Shown: piece by piece, positions 12,291-22,700 of the stretch
Position numbering within the stretch: position 1 is the stretch's first letter
Layout of the letters: each line of letters starts with the position of its first letter
Source: Cordia subcordata
Taxonomy: Eukaryota; Streptophyta; Magnoliopsida; Boraginales; Cordiaceae
Direction of reading: 5' to 3'
Assembly: GCA_028554755.1 (NCBI GenBank)
Contig: JAPTOF010000015.1
Coordinates: forward strand, 13,341,501 to 13,405,500
Length of the DNA: 64,000 nucleotides
Made by a program: the position numbers and the translations under genes
The notes under the pieces: model-generated
What the model was told of the DNA's origin: nothing
Database searches by the model: none
Seen by the model: only the letters and a program-made list of their open reading frames with translations

Positions 12291-14636
12291 CTATATAGCA
12301 CTAAAGAAGGATGAAGGACTAGGAGGCACTGGAACATCCACGGTTCCTTCCAGCATCAGCAAAACTTTTTTCATGGAAGGGCGTAGTGATGGTTCATCTT
12401 GGATGCACCAAATGCCCACTTTTACCAATCTGTCTAGCCTTTCCGTATCAACCTCTTCATCACGCACTAAATCACCTAACTTTCCAGCCTCAAAACATTC
12501 ATAAGCCCATGTCTCAAGGACAGCTTTACTTTCAACAAGGCTCCAATCCACGCTTTTTCGACGACATATGATCTCCAACATCACGATTCCAAAGCTATAA
12601 ACATCTGCTTTCACGGTCACCGGCAATCTTCGGTGCCACTCGGGTGCAACATATCCCCTTGTTCCCCTAATCCCAGTATAGGTCTTAGTCTGATCATGCT
12701 TTAAGAGCTTTGCCAACCCAAAGTCTGAAATTTTAGCACACAAGTTCTCATCCATTAATATATTTTGAGGTTTTATATCGCAGTGGATGATCTGTGTTTC
12801 ACACTCTTCATGCAAATAGAGGATGCCTCTGGCAATGTCAAGAGCAATTTGAACCCGTTCCTCCCAGCTTAATTGGTTTTCTGGTGTGAAAAGTACGTCT
12901 GCAAGTGATCCATTGGGCATGAATTCATAGACCAGAAGTCTCTTGGGTCCATCAATACAATAACCAAGCAATCGAACAAGATTCTTATGATGTGTTTTGC
13001 CAATCACCTTCATCTCTGTCTGGAACTCTCTTTCCCCTTCTTCTAATACTTTCTCGAGTCTTTTCACTGCAACTGCCTTCCCGGGTCCTGGCAACACTCC
13101 TTTATAGACTCTCCCGAAAGCCCCGCTGCCGAGCTCGTCCTTGAAATCACTTGTCAATCGCAACAATTCTGCATAGGTGAAAGCTCGAGGGGCAACATCA
13201 TCAATCAACTCAACATTTCTCATCTCCCTGATGGACTTATAACCCCATATGCGAGCTCTACGAACAAGAATCCAAGAAACCACCAAGACGAGAAAGGCGA
13301 AGACTATGAGGGAAATGCCAACGACCAAGACATCTACACGCTGCTCTTTCTTTTTCTCTTTGGACACCTGACCAGCTGGAGCTTCATTCGTGCTCACCTT
13401 GATAAGAGTAGTATCGGAATTGGTCACTGATCGTCTTCCATATCTCAATGGTAGCCTTTGCTTCCTACATTGTCCATTCCCCTTGAGTACTGCAGCCTCA
13501 CAGTTGCAGTCCTCCTGACAAGATGCTTGACAATCCTCTAATCTTAAATTTTCCAAAACATCATAAGCATTATCTTCCCATATAGTGTTGTACGACATTT
13601 GTATCTCGTACTTGCCTTTGCAACTTCGTGTTGTAAAGTTGCTCCGACAGCCTGAGCGCCGGTTTTCTGGATCAATGAATACAAATCCAGGGAGACATCT
13701 GCAATCCGGCACGTCATCTCTTAGAACACAGAATCCGTTTAGTCCACAGAGACCCTTAGGAGCACATCCGTCATCTGTAGATGACCATTCCTTTGTCCAA
13801 TTTCCCCTGTCAGAAGAGTGAGAATACACTCTAAAGATGCCATCCACGTCGAGTCTCATGCGATACAATGTCGTCGTTCTTCCCTTAGGAAATCCCCCTC
13901 CAGTTAAGTTCCTGATGTTGAATGTTCCATTCAACAGGTAGAGATGGCCATCATCATCTAGATGTAGTGATATATTCTTTCCGAAGGTCATTGTTGCATA
14001 GTAGGCATTTGGTGACGCGATTCCCTCAACTGGGTACTGCACAAGGTTGCCATCACCTTGCATATACAGACCGAAAATTCCTCTGGAGTAATCGGCATCC
14101 GAAGCACGAGAGTAGAGCTGCTGTCCCTCTGAGAGACGTTGTCCTGGTAGAAGCGTGTCTGTTGGGCGGTCAAAACTTTGCCATACAATCGTTCCATCTG
14201 AACCGTAGAGCACGAAATTTCCCGTGTCTAGCATGGAAGCCGTGGCAATTGGTTGAGAAGGAGTGGCAATGGGTATCTCCTGGCCTCCATCAGATTGCTG
14301 CTGCAGAATCAGCCTTCCATCAGTAGTTAACAACAAAGTAGCCTTGTCGGGAACGGTTGAATTGTTCTCGTAATTGGCTGTCCACACCACGGTCCTTTCT
14401 GGAATTCCAGCAACAAAAATCCCGACTGCAAAACCTTTGGCTTGCCTGAAGAATCCAAAGGCATATAGCCCAGAGGGTGACAACCATGATGACTTATTAG
14501 TATCAGGACTTAAAGATGAGCCAAGACTTACATTGGAGTATCTTTGTTGAGCTTCGGCTGCTTGGAAGCTAGCAAATAGGACAAGTAACAAAAAAGCAGC
14601 CATTAGAAAAAAAGAATAATAATAAGTAAATGCCAT
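12291..14636 (-). CDS. G-type lectin S-receptor-like Ser/Thr kinase (RLK1/LecRK type), intact
   Basis: This is an intronless 781-aa type I membrane receptor kinase, acting at the plasma membrane in perception of external cues; the ligand cannot be inferred. Seen: a signal peptide (1-29, ending near AEAQQ), a mannose-binding bulb-lectin domain (about 35-165), an EGF-like cluster (about 285-315, CAPKGLCGLNGFCVL), a PAN-like Cys cluster (about 345-402), a transmembrane helix (about 425-449) and a kinase from about 495. The kinase has LGSGAFGRVYKG, VAVKRL, HCDIKPQN (about 618), DFGLAK and GYVAPEW. The catalytic loop has Cys before the Asp, so it is a non-RD kinase, a class often linked to immune receptors. 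Length and domain order fit the RLK1/LECRK family. I took the first Met; a second Met at residue 12 aligns with the start of the broken paralog. The two genes are a tandem pair on the same strand. Confidence 0.93.
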   Translation of the reverse strand: MAFTYYYSFFLMAAFLLLVLFASFQAAEAQQRYSNVSLGSSLSPDTNKSSWLSPSGLYAFGFFRQAKGFAVGIFVAGIPERTVVWTANYENNSTVPDKATLLLTTDGRLILQQQSDGGQEIPIATPSQPIATASMLDTGNFVLYGSDGTIVWQSFDRPTDTLLPGQRLSEGQQLYSRASDADYSRGIFGLYMQGDGNLVQYPVEGIASPNAYYATMTFGKNISLHLDDDGHLYLLNGTFNIRNLTGGGFPKGRTTTLYRMRLDVDGIFRVYSHSSDRGNWTKEWSSTDDGCAPKGLCGLNGFCVLRDDVPDCRCLPGFVFIDPENRRSGCRSNFTTRSCKGKYEIQMSYNTIWEDNAYDVLENLRLEDCQASCQEDCNCEAAVLKGNGQCRKQRLPLRYGRRSVTNSDTTLIKVSTNEAPAGQVSKEKKKEQRVDVLVVGISLIVFAFLVLVVSWILVRRARIWGYKSIREMRNVELIDDVAPRAFTYAELLRLTSDFKDELGSGAFGRVYKGVLPGPGKAVAVKRLEKVLEEGEREFQTEMKVIGKTHHKNLVRLLGYCIDGPKRLLVYEFMPNGSLADVLFTPENQLSWEERVQIALDIARGILYLHEECETQIIHCDIKPQNILMDENLCAKISDFGLAKLLKHDQTKTYTGIRGTRGYVAPEWHRRLPVTVKADVYSFGIVMLEIICRRKSVDWSLVESKAVLETWAYECFEAGKLGDLVRDEEVDTERLDRLVKVGIWCIQDEPSLRPSMKKVLLMLEGTVDVPVPPSPSSFFSAI

Positions 14637-14683
14637 AGATTATTTTCGTCTGGCTCGCTTATTTCAAGGGGAAGAGGATATGC

Positions 14684-14690
14684 TTATATA
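14684..14690 (-). promoter_or_regulatory. TATA box of the intact lectin receptor kinase
   Basis: TATATAAGC on the minus strand lies about 48 bp upstream of the start codon at 14636, which would give a leader of roughly 20 bases. The matching promoter area of the broken paralog (about 6050-6090) aligns at AGCTCGCTT but lacks this TATA; it has only TTTAAA nearer the gene. Confidence 0.55.
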
Positions 14691-14871
14691 CCGTGGAAGA
14701 AAATGGACGATGAATACAGATGTGAAGGAGCCATCATCGACTCTTAAGTCAATGTATAGGCTCCGTTTGTCTAAGAATCTTTGGAAAAGTGGACTTACGT
14801 ATGACTGAGTCATAACTCTATTATTGATGCTTTAATAAACACGTTATCCTTTTTCTTTGCTTTGAGTTTCG

Positions 14872-15383
14872 GTATTTTTCAATTCATAATAAATTTGAGA
14901 TTAATTTCTATCGAGTATGTAATTTGGTCAGGAGTCAAATAATCATGCATATAAAATTTGAGTCCAGTCTACGCGGTCATTACAAGTTCCAGGAAATATA
15001 TATAAATATATATATATGTAATGTCTTCAAATTTGACTTTTAGCCGCATTATACTTTATGAATATTTTCTTCCACGCTATCGCCAAGCAATTGTGCATAT
15101 TAAATTCACTCGTGTATTCAGTATTTTTCAATTCATAATAAACTTGAGATTAATTTATATCGAGTTTGTAATTTGGTTAGGAGTCAAATAATCATGCATA
15201 TAAAATTTGAGTCCAGTCTACACTCTCATTACAAGTTCAGGGAAATATATATATATGAATAACTATATATACATATATATGTATATATATATATGTAATG
15301 TCTTCAAATCTGACTTGTAGCCGCATTATACTTTATGAATATTTTCTTCCACGCTATCGCCAAGCAATTGTGCATATTAAATT

Positions 15384-15384
<1 letters not shown>
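14872..15384. repeat. Tandem duplication, period about 249 bp
   Basis: Copy 1 starts at 14872 and copy 2 at 15121, both with GTATTTTTCAATTCATAATA. They share long words throughout (GGAGTCAAATAATCATGCAT, TTGAGTCCAGTCTAC, ATACTTTATGAATATTTTC, CGCTATCGCCAAGCAATTGT). Copy 2 is a little longer because its AT microsatellite has expanded. It lies upstream of the intact receptor kinase. Confidence 0.9.

Positions 15385-15434
<50 letters not shown>
15384..15434. repeat. (CA)n(TA)n microsatellite
   Basis: A run of CACACA followed by TATATA closes the second copy of the 249-bp duplication. A 62-codon open frame across it is only low-complexity sequence. Confidence 0.95.
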
Positions 15435-15437
<3 letters not shown>

Positions 15438-15489
15438 CAAAGTCAGATTTGGAGGCATTTCCACGGCTACTTTTCCCAAATGTTGAAAA

Positions 15490-16470
15490 TATTAGCTAGC
15501 TGGACAAACGGAGCTTATGCATTTTCTTTTCTTTCTGTTTTTTTTTTTTTTTGGGTCAAGGAAGCTTATGCATTGACTTGAGTCAATTGATATGTTCTTC
15601 CTTTCGGGGTGGGTTCTTGTATTTATTTCAATAGACTACGAAAGACCGCGTTTTTGTTCAAAATACCCTGCATTGGGTGGAGTTCCTTCATTGATTTAGT
15701 GTAACAGCTTTGGGGTGAGTCACTATACTTGTGAGTTTCTTTTGTCATAAAAAAAATATATACACATATTTAGGCGCAACTTGCAAAAACAAGATCATAA
15801 CTATGGTGGTTTAGAAATATGTTTTTGTCTTAAGTGCGAGAGTTCTTAAACTTAATTTTTAGTATATATAAGTCACTTAAAGAAAAATTAACACACATGA
15901 CGGATTTTTTCGTCATTAATTAATCCCTAATATGATTTTGCGATGAAAGAGTGAGAGAAAATATTTATCTCCAAATCATTTGTAACTAAATCTTGTTTTA
16001 GTAGCTAATTCATCTCTAATGGATAACTATTGGAGCCAAAAGCTCAGTGGCTAATTAGAGGCAAAAATTTCTGTAACTAACTAGATTTGAAAATTCTGGT
16101 AGCAAGTTAGAGACGAAATTTTGGTAGAAGAAAAATTTTGTAACCACGTAGAGACTAAAATTTGTATACCTCATTAGCAATGGAAATTTCCGTAGTCAAT
16201 TAGAAACGAAAATACTATCTTTGGTCAGTACCTTACTTTAAAAAAGATTTAACAGAAAGAAAGAGAGAGAGAAAACAACCATTGAATACTTAAAAGTAAC
16301 ACTGACAATTGAAAGATGTCATTGACCATAAAGGTACAAAGAACACAAAAAATTATGAAAACTAAAAATTTACAGGGAAAATTTTGCTCAATGTTGTTTT
16401 CTTAAAAGTGTCATTCACATCATTCATTCAAAAAAAGATTAACAGCAAAAAAATTGTTGAAATTTAAAAA
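15490..16470. other. Intergenic; possible CACTA-type subterminal repeats
   Basis: No gene is seen. From about 15895 to 16210, words such as GACGGATTTTTTCGTC, AATTAGAGGCAAAAATTT, AGTTAGAGACGAAATTTTGG and TTAGAAACGAAAAT recur. That pattern is seen near the ends of plant CACTA elements, but no CACTA terminus was found. Confidence 0.4.
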
Positions 16471-16477
16471 ATATAAT

Positions 16478-16634
16478 TGTAACGATCCAGGCCCAACTAC
16501 TGGCCTGCCACCACACTTGAACCTAATCAACTGGCCCAAAATGCTTAAGTCGGTGATGACAGTAGTAGTAAACCCAAGTCATTATAAAGTGCACATAAAT
16601 CTCACAAAGAACCGATATGGGGTGGGTCGTTACA
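16478..16634 (-). repeat. TRIM left LTR (157 bp)
   Basis: Begins TGTAACGATCCAGG and ends GGGTCGTTACA. It is the 3' LTR in the element's own orientation, next to the polypurine tract. Confidence 0.93.
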
Positions 16635-16748
16635 AACTCCCCCCCTTAAAGACACGACGTCCTCATCGCGGCCCAAACACAATAACAGAACCACAGCCCA
16701 GAACCCCAAGCAGCGTGGAATCTGCCCAGAGCCTGCTCTGATACCACA

Positions 16749-16905
16749 TGTAACAACCCAGGCCCAACTACTAGCCTGCCACCACACTTAAACCTAATCA
16801 ACTGGCCCAAAATGCTTAAGTCGGTGATGACAGTAGTAGTGAACTCAAGTCATTATAAAGTGCACACAAATCTCACAAAGAACCGATGTAGGATGGGATG
16901 TTACA
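16749..16905 (-). repeat. TRIM right LTR (157 bp)
   Basis: Begins TGTAACAACCCAGG and ends GGATGTTACA. It is the 5' LTR in the element's own orientation, next to the primer-binding site, and equal in length to its partner. Confidence 0.93.
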
Positions 16906-17364
16906 ATAACACACAGAAAATTGTTAAAAAAATAAAAAGTACCGAAAGAGTTACTGAAATTTGTTTAAGAAAGAGTCATTCACCCAACAAAAGTAAATAT
17001 GAAAATATAAATAGAATATTTATCCTCAAATATAGATAATATAAGCATAAAAAGCCTGAAAATCAATGTTAGGAAATCAGGGTGTTGGAGCAAAGAGTAA
17101 ACAACGAGAAAGATAAAAAGATAGACACTGAAATTTAATGTGATTCGGCCTTCCACCTATATCAATGAGCAAACAAGAGAATTTCACTATACGAATACAA
17201 CACGGAGAGAGGACTCGAGCATGAGAATCTCACCCCTTGAACTCTCTCACTCTCTATCTTTTATTTCTGTGTAATTGTCTCACTCAAGGTCTCTACAGTG
17301 GGTGCGGAGCAAAATGCACCTACTATGCATGAATAGTATGGGCTTCTGTTCACACATACTAAGA

Positions 17365-17367
17365 TTA

Positions 17368-17410
<43 letters not shown>

Positions 17411-17700
17411 TTCATATTATGCTCACCTCACATATAATTGTTCACCAACTCACATTTATTTATTCATTGATTTTTATACACCAAATATTTGTTTATCACT
17501 CCATATATATTTATTCATCACTTGCTCACATACAAACACTCACAAATACACATGTTTATTTGTTCAGCACTCCAATACACAACAAATACACACAAATACA
17601 TATATATATATATATATTTGTTTTGTTCACAACTTTATATTTATTTGTTCACTACTTTCACACATAACAAATACACACAAATACAAACATATATATTTTG
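17365..17700. repeat. AT microsatellites and simple TTGTTCAC-type repeats
   Basis: An (AT)n run at about 17371-17406 and another at about 17600-17618 sit in a stretch with recurring TTTGTTCAC, CACACAAATACA and TTTATTCA words. Related words return at 18220-18440. Long open frames here are low-complexity artefacts. Confidence 0.85.
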
Positions 17701-17887
17701 TTAACAACTTGACAATATGAAAAAACCAAAAGCTCTACCCTCCCTCTCTATCTATCTAAGGGATGGAAGGGCAGAGGCCTTTGGTGTCCCCTCCAGTCAA
17801 GAATTGGAGCCTCACAATCACTAGCCAATATGCTTTTCTCTCATGCATTTCTTCATTCATGGTTCGATATTCTGGTGTCCCAGGCGT

Positions 17888-18037
17888 TGGTTCCGTCAAG
17901 CTAGCTATATGTTGTGTATTATCAACGATTTTCACATAAGGTGGTAAGATGATGTCTTGAGCAGTTACATATCCAGGACCCCTGACACAAATAGACGCGT
18001 CACAAGTTCCATATAGATTACTTCTCAATACAATTTC
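17888..18037 (-). pseudogene. Plastid rpoA fragment transferred to the nucleus
   Basis: The minus strand encodes [18 protein letters not shown] and [19 protein letters not shown] and ends at HIASLTEP. This matches the N-terminal part of the plastid RNA polymerase alpha subunit (rpoA). Only about 50 codons are present, fused to unrelated sequence on both sides, so it is a nuclear plastid-DNA insertion and not a gene. A plastid-like tRNA fragment lies next to it at 18094-18125. Recognition is from memory of plastid rpoA. Confidence 0.85.
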
Positions 18038-18093
18038 AAACAATAATGAAGAAATAAAAATTATACAACAATTTTTTGAATTTTCATGGGCTC

Positions 18094-18125
18094 TAGGGCT
18101 ATACGGACTCGAACCGTAGACCTTC
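18094..18125 (-). pseudogene. 3' half of a plastid trnV-UAC
   Basis: The minus strand reads GAAGGTCTACGGTTCGAGTC then CGTATAGCCCTA. This is the T-arm (with GGTTCGAGTCC) and acceptor end of plastid tRNA-Val(UAC), whose gene has an intron. The 5' half is absent. In plastid genomes rpoA and trnV are not adjacent, so with the rpoA piece this is a rearranged mosaic insertion. Confidence 0.75.
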
Positions 18126-18774
18126 CTACGGGGTGGAGATGATGGGGTCGGTCCATAGATTTTCCTTCCTTTTCTTTTGTAGATTAATAGATAACTTCGG
18201 AATGGCATATACATCACACATACGTTTATTTATTCACCATTCTTATACATACAAATATAAGCAAGTATAATTCATTCACCACTCCATTCTAGTTGTTTAC
18301 AAGTTTACATTTATTTGTTCACCACTTTGTACATAGTTGTTCATCACTCTCATACGCACAAATACAAACACATATATTTGTTCACAACTCCAATCTATTT
18401 CTCTTACAAACTCATACATATGCACACAAACATAATCACATACACACAAAATGAAGCCATTTCAAATTCTAAAACTAGAAAACAAAATTTCATTTAATTA
18501 AAAAAATAGTAACAAGCTGAATCAACTCATTTATGTGAATACGAGCTCCGATCTCTCCTTAACGACATCGTTGCAAATGCAAAAAAAATGAAACAAAATA
18601 TTTAAAAGCAAAAAATTGAACTCATCGTAGTAAATGAGAGCTACAATCTCCGACAAACAACAACATATTAGTCTAAGAAACGCCTAGAATCTTCAAAACT
18701 CATAGCAAATAGTAGAAAAAGTAGCCAGTCAGAGCTTAATAGGGCAAGGTCCCCTCTCCAACCACCAAATCGTA

Positions 18775-18940
18775 TGTCAATGACACCAAATTGCAAGATT
18801 CGCTCTCCAGCCAATGGACCTCTGTGTGTGTGTGTGTTTGTGAGTGTGTGTGTCTGTCTGTGAGTGTATGTATGTGCGTGTGTCTACGTGCATGGGCGTG
18901 AGTGTGTGTGCGTATGTGAGTGTGTGCAAGAGTACGTGTT
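18775..18940. repeat. (GT)n-rich simple repeat
   Basis: Interrupted GTGTGTGT / GTGAGTGTGTG / TCTGTCTGTGAG runs between about 18820 and 18930. Confidence 0.9.
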
Positions 18941-19019
18941 TATTTAAAAAAATAGAATGAAGAAGCACCATGTTTGAAGAAGCATGGTGTTGAAGGAATA
19001 TGGTATAATTTGCGATCAA

Positions 19020-19500
19020 ATTGCAAGCAAACCTAATTGTTGCAAGGCCGAATTTGTTTGCTTCAGTAGTATAGTAGATAGTAGATAGGCTATATATTGT
19101 ACTATATTCTTATGAGGAAATACCTACAAAACTTTTCCCAAAATATTTCTTTCATGCACGACGTCATTTTGTAACCTGAACAAGATATGTTAGATTGTTT
19201 TTTTTTATATAGTAGTAATTATGTATTATGCACTACCATTTGATATGTCGGATGACTAACCATATTTTAGAGGAATGAATGTCATTTGGTAAATTTTATT
19301 TCTAGATAGCAAAGTGAAAAATAAGTGATATATCATATATGTTTTTAGCCAATTTCATAACCTTGTATGTATAAATCTTTTATTTAATATCTTTGATTTG
19401 CTATAAAGAAAATCTCTTATTACCCAAAAAAAGATAAATAATTATTAGTGGTAATTTCACGACCACCCACCTTAAAAAAAAAAAAAGAAAAAGAGGGGAG
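19020..19500. other. Upstream intergenic DNA of TSK
   Basis: AT-rich with no open frame of interest. It ends in an A-rich tract (about 19473-19490) just before the E2F-type site. Confidence 0.6.
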
Positions 19501-19506
19501 AGATGA

Positions 19507-19517
19507 TTTGGCGGGAA
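19507..19517 (+). promoter_or_regulatory. E2F-type site upstream of TSK
   Basis: TTTGGCGGGAA is the canonical plant E2F/DP binding sequence. It lies 202 bp upstream of the TSK start codon. E2F factors drive G1/S genes, and TSK is known to act in DNA replication, so the site fits the gene. A second weaker TTCCGCC word follows at about 19526. Confidence 0.75.
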
Positions 19518-19718
19518 CACACTTCCTTCCGCCACAATTTTTAACATTTCAAACCAAATATGCAATCTCAACTCATTCATTCATTCATATACTGTTATCG
19601 TATCACTAGCGCTCAAAAACAAAGAAACCAAAAAGAAAAAAGAAAAAGAAAAAAAACCCCAATCCAAATCGAGAGAAACCTTTTTGTAGATCTTCACCGG
19701 AGGACTCAGAAAAGGAAA

Positions 19719-22700
19719 ATGGGGAAAGGCGACGAGCTGAAAGCGGCGAAGCGTGCGTACAAGCAGGCGAAGGGTGTGGGTAACCTTCAAGAGGAGGCGC
19801 GATGGGCGAATGTGATCGGCGACATCCTCAAGAACCAAGGCCATTACGTGGAGGCCTTGGCTTGGCTCCGCAAGGATTACGAGATTTCCATCAAACACCT
19901 CCCCGTCAACCACCAGATTCCCACGTGTCAGTCCCTCGGCGAAGTCTATCTCCGTCTTCAAGACTACACCAACGCCCTTATGTTTCAGGTGCACCACCAC
20001 TCACGTTTTTCAGCTCTGCAAAATTCACATTGGTTTTGTAAAATATGCGTGTTTAGTTTGTAATGATTGAATTCGTAACATGTCAATACAACTTAAGCAT
20101 TTTGTTCCAGTTAATTGGACCAGAAGTGCTGCACCTTGGGTCGGCTTTAGCACGGGTTTAAGCATTTTGGACGGGTAGATTAGGATTAATGTGCCCAAAA
20201 CCAATACAGGAAACCAGTGAGGGACACAGTGTAGCAGTGGTTTTCGAGTGGAAGATAGGTAGGGTAAAGAGCGGTAGGATCTTTAGGGTCTCGAACCATA
20301 AAGTTGTATTAATGGTCTCACACCCAACCTAGGTGGATTCAATATATTTATACGAGTGAGTAATATAAATATATAGTTCTAATTCAAGGATGCACCCAGT
20401 GTTATAGATGTTATAACTACTCATATTTGCTCTGTGTTCATGTAATTCCCATTCTGGTGAAATAATTTTGTTAGGTTTTATGAAGGACTTTTGTGTGGTT
20501 TGTAATTATTGAGATCTCATACTATTGTCGATTTGAGCTTAAGTATTTAGGATTAGTTGATTAGAGATAATGTGTCACTAGTAGTTGAAGCGGTATTGGT
20601 AAGTTTCATGTGTTGCACCCTGTGATTTTCTTTTCCTTGGCTGTGGCAGAAAAAGCATCTGGAGCTGGCCAAGGATGCAAATGATCTTGTTGAGCAACAA
20701 AGAGCTAGCACCCAGCTTGGTAGAACTTACCATGAAATTTTCCTCGACACTAATGGTGAACACTGCTCCGTCAGAAATGCCAAGAAGTACTTCAAGTTGG
20801 CCATGGAATTAGCTGGAACTCTCAAGAGAAATCCACCATCTAATAGACATTCTTTCGTGAAGGAGTATATAGATGCTCACAATAACCTTGGAATGCTTGA
20901 AATCGACCTTGATAACTTGGAAGAAGCCCAGAAAATTCTCACCAAGGGATTAGAGATTTGTGATGAAGAAGAGGTGGAGGAGGATGACGATGGGCGTAGT
21001 AGGCTCCATCATAACCTTGGAAAAGTTTACATGGAGCTCAGGAAGTGGGACGAAGCACGAAAGCACATTGAGAAGGACATTGTAATCTGTGAGAGAATTG
21101 AACACTGCCAAGGAGAGGCAAAGGGGTATATCAATCTCGGTGAATTGCATTACAGGAATCAAAAATACAGTGAAGCAATTCTTTGTTACAAAAAGGCACG
21201 TAAGCTGGCAACATCCATGATGGATGAGGATGCTTTGGTAAGTCAAATCAAGCAAAATATTGAGACGGTAGAAAAAGCAACGAAGATAATGGATGAGTTG
21301 CAAAAAGAAGAGCAAAATCTCAAAAGGCTGGCAAGAAGTACAGAAATGGCTAGAGGAACAGCTGCTGAGCGCAAGTTTCTGCTGCAACAGCATGCATCTC
21401 TCAGTGTTCTGATTGAGAAATCATGCTCTATACTTGCTTGGCGACATGTATGTACAGACAAACCTCTCTCTCTCTCTCTCTTCCCCTCCTCTTTGTCCCT
21501 CTTCTGTTTCTCCACAATCAATGGGTTTTACAATTGTTGTATGCCCGAGTCTATCTTATTCATGTTTTTGACATGTGAACCCTTAACATGTTTGACTGGA
21601 TGTTAAGCATCAGTTTTCATTTAGGGGTAACTATCTTGGATAAGCAACCTGTTGATTCATGATCTTTGGAGGCTTTCTGTGTTAACTCATGAATTTAGAG
21701 AAAGGCTGAGATGGTCTGATGAACTCCCACTTGATTGAAGTGAATAAGTAGTTAAGATAGTAACCTACAGGGGGTATGCGAGAGTAGTATAGCAGTTTAA
21801 TAATTGAAGTGCCATTCGACACATTACATTGTCAGGTGCTAATACCTGCTGAATGCTAAATTCATAGTGGAGTTTGGTATGAATTCCTAAAGCCAATCCC
21901 GAGATGAAGAATTTCAACATGAGGTTTAGTTGATTCTATCAGGAAAAAGAAGTAAAATTTGCACAGCACAAAAACTAGATTAGCACATTCAAAGCGTACT
22001 TGCAAAAAACTAGATTTGCTGCAAGCAAATAATAGAAATGTTTTCTTATCTGATTTCACATTATCAGGGATCGAGACTTGCTGAAAGCCTCTTATTGTAT
22101 TTTGTGTAGGCATTTGAGTTCCGCAATTATTTATATATGCATGTTAGTGCAGAGCATATTGCTCTGAGGAGTTAAGAATTGGAGGGTAAAAGAGATTAGC
22201 TTCTGACGAAAGGATATGTTCTGCTTTGCCACCTTTGCATCTGTCAGCTGCATACTAGAGCATTCTTTCACTTCTGAAAGAAAAGCTAGAACATTCTTGC
22301 ACTTTTTCCTTCTTTATTGGTTTATCTAATGAAGAAAAAATGTGGATTTCCACTTCTGAATTTTTGTGCTTAGTTTCGCACGTACGCCAAAAGGAAAAAG
22401 ACTATAGCAAGGGAACTCTGTGACCAAGAGAAGTTAGGTGATTCTTTTCTAGACATTGGAGAGTCATATCAGAATCTCAGGAACTTCGTTAAGGCGCTCA
22501 AATGGTACCAAAAGAGTTGGGAAATTTACAAAACAATTGGCAACTTGGAGGTATTCTAATTTCCATTTTGTACTCTTGACTTTTTATTCTGAATAATTGA
22601 TCAAAATGGTAGCCTTTTTTAATGCTATTCTATGTGAAATTTTTGCTGATGAAATAGCACACAATAAAATATAGTCATCATCTTCTTATGTCCATAATGT

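Larger units (their letters stand above)
16478..16905 (-). mobile_element. TRIM/SMART-type miniature LTR retroelement
   Basis: The whole element is 428 bp: LTRs of 157 bp at 16478-16634 and 16749-16905 around a 114-bp centre. Both LTRs run from TGTAAC to GTTACA and differ at about 13 positions. On the minus strand the centre begins with TGGTATCAGAGC (16735-16746), the standard tRNA-iMet primer-binding site. It ends with a purine tract, TTTAAGGGGGGGAGTT (16635-16650). Flanks are ATAAT (16473-16477) and ATAAC (16906-16910), a near-perfect 5-bp target duplication. No protein is encoded, so movement would need enzymes from another element. The form is that of a TRIM/SMART; I saw no 5S rRNA-like sequence as in Cassandra. 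Confidence 0.93.

Noticed and set aside
13922..14326. 134-codon plus-strand open frame inside the receptor kinase
   Set aside because: Shadow of the real minus-strand gene; composition follows its codon pattern.
15298..15486. 62-codon open frame
   Set aside because: It runs through the (CA)n(TA)n microsatellite and part of the tandem duplication.
16478..16905. Cassandra-type TRIM with 5S rRNA
   Set aside because: The LTRs contain no 5S rRNA-like internal promoter that I can see.
17275..17704. Two overlapping open frames of 130 and 71 codons
   Set aside because: They are translations of AT and CACAAATACA microsatellites; composition is Tyr/Ile/His only and there are no gene signals.
18090..18130. 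Functional tRNA gene
   Set aside because: Only the T-arm and acceptor 3' half of plastid trnV-UAC are present; no anticodon or D-arm.
17756..18217. 153-codon open frame taken as a gene
   Set aside because: It is built from plastid rpoA and tRNA fragments; the frame spans a tRNA remnant and is not a natural protein.
21243..21521. 92-codon minus-strand frame at TSK exon 2
   Set aside because: Antisense shadow of the TSK exon extended through a CT microsatellite in intron 2.
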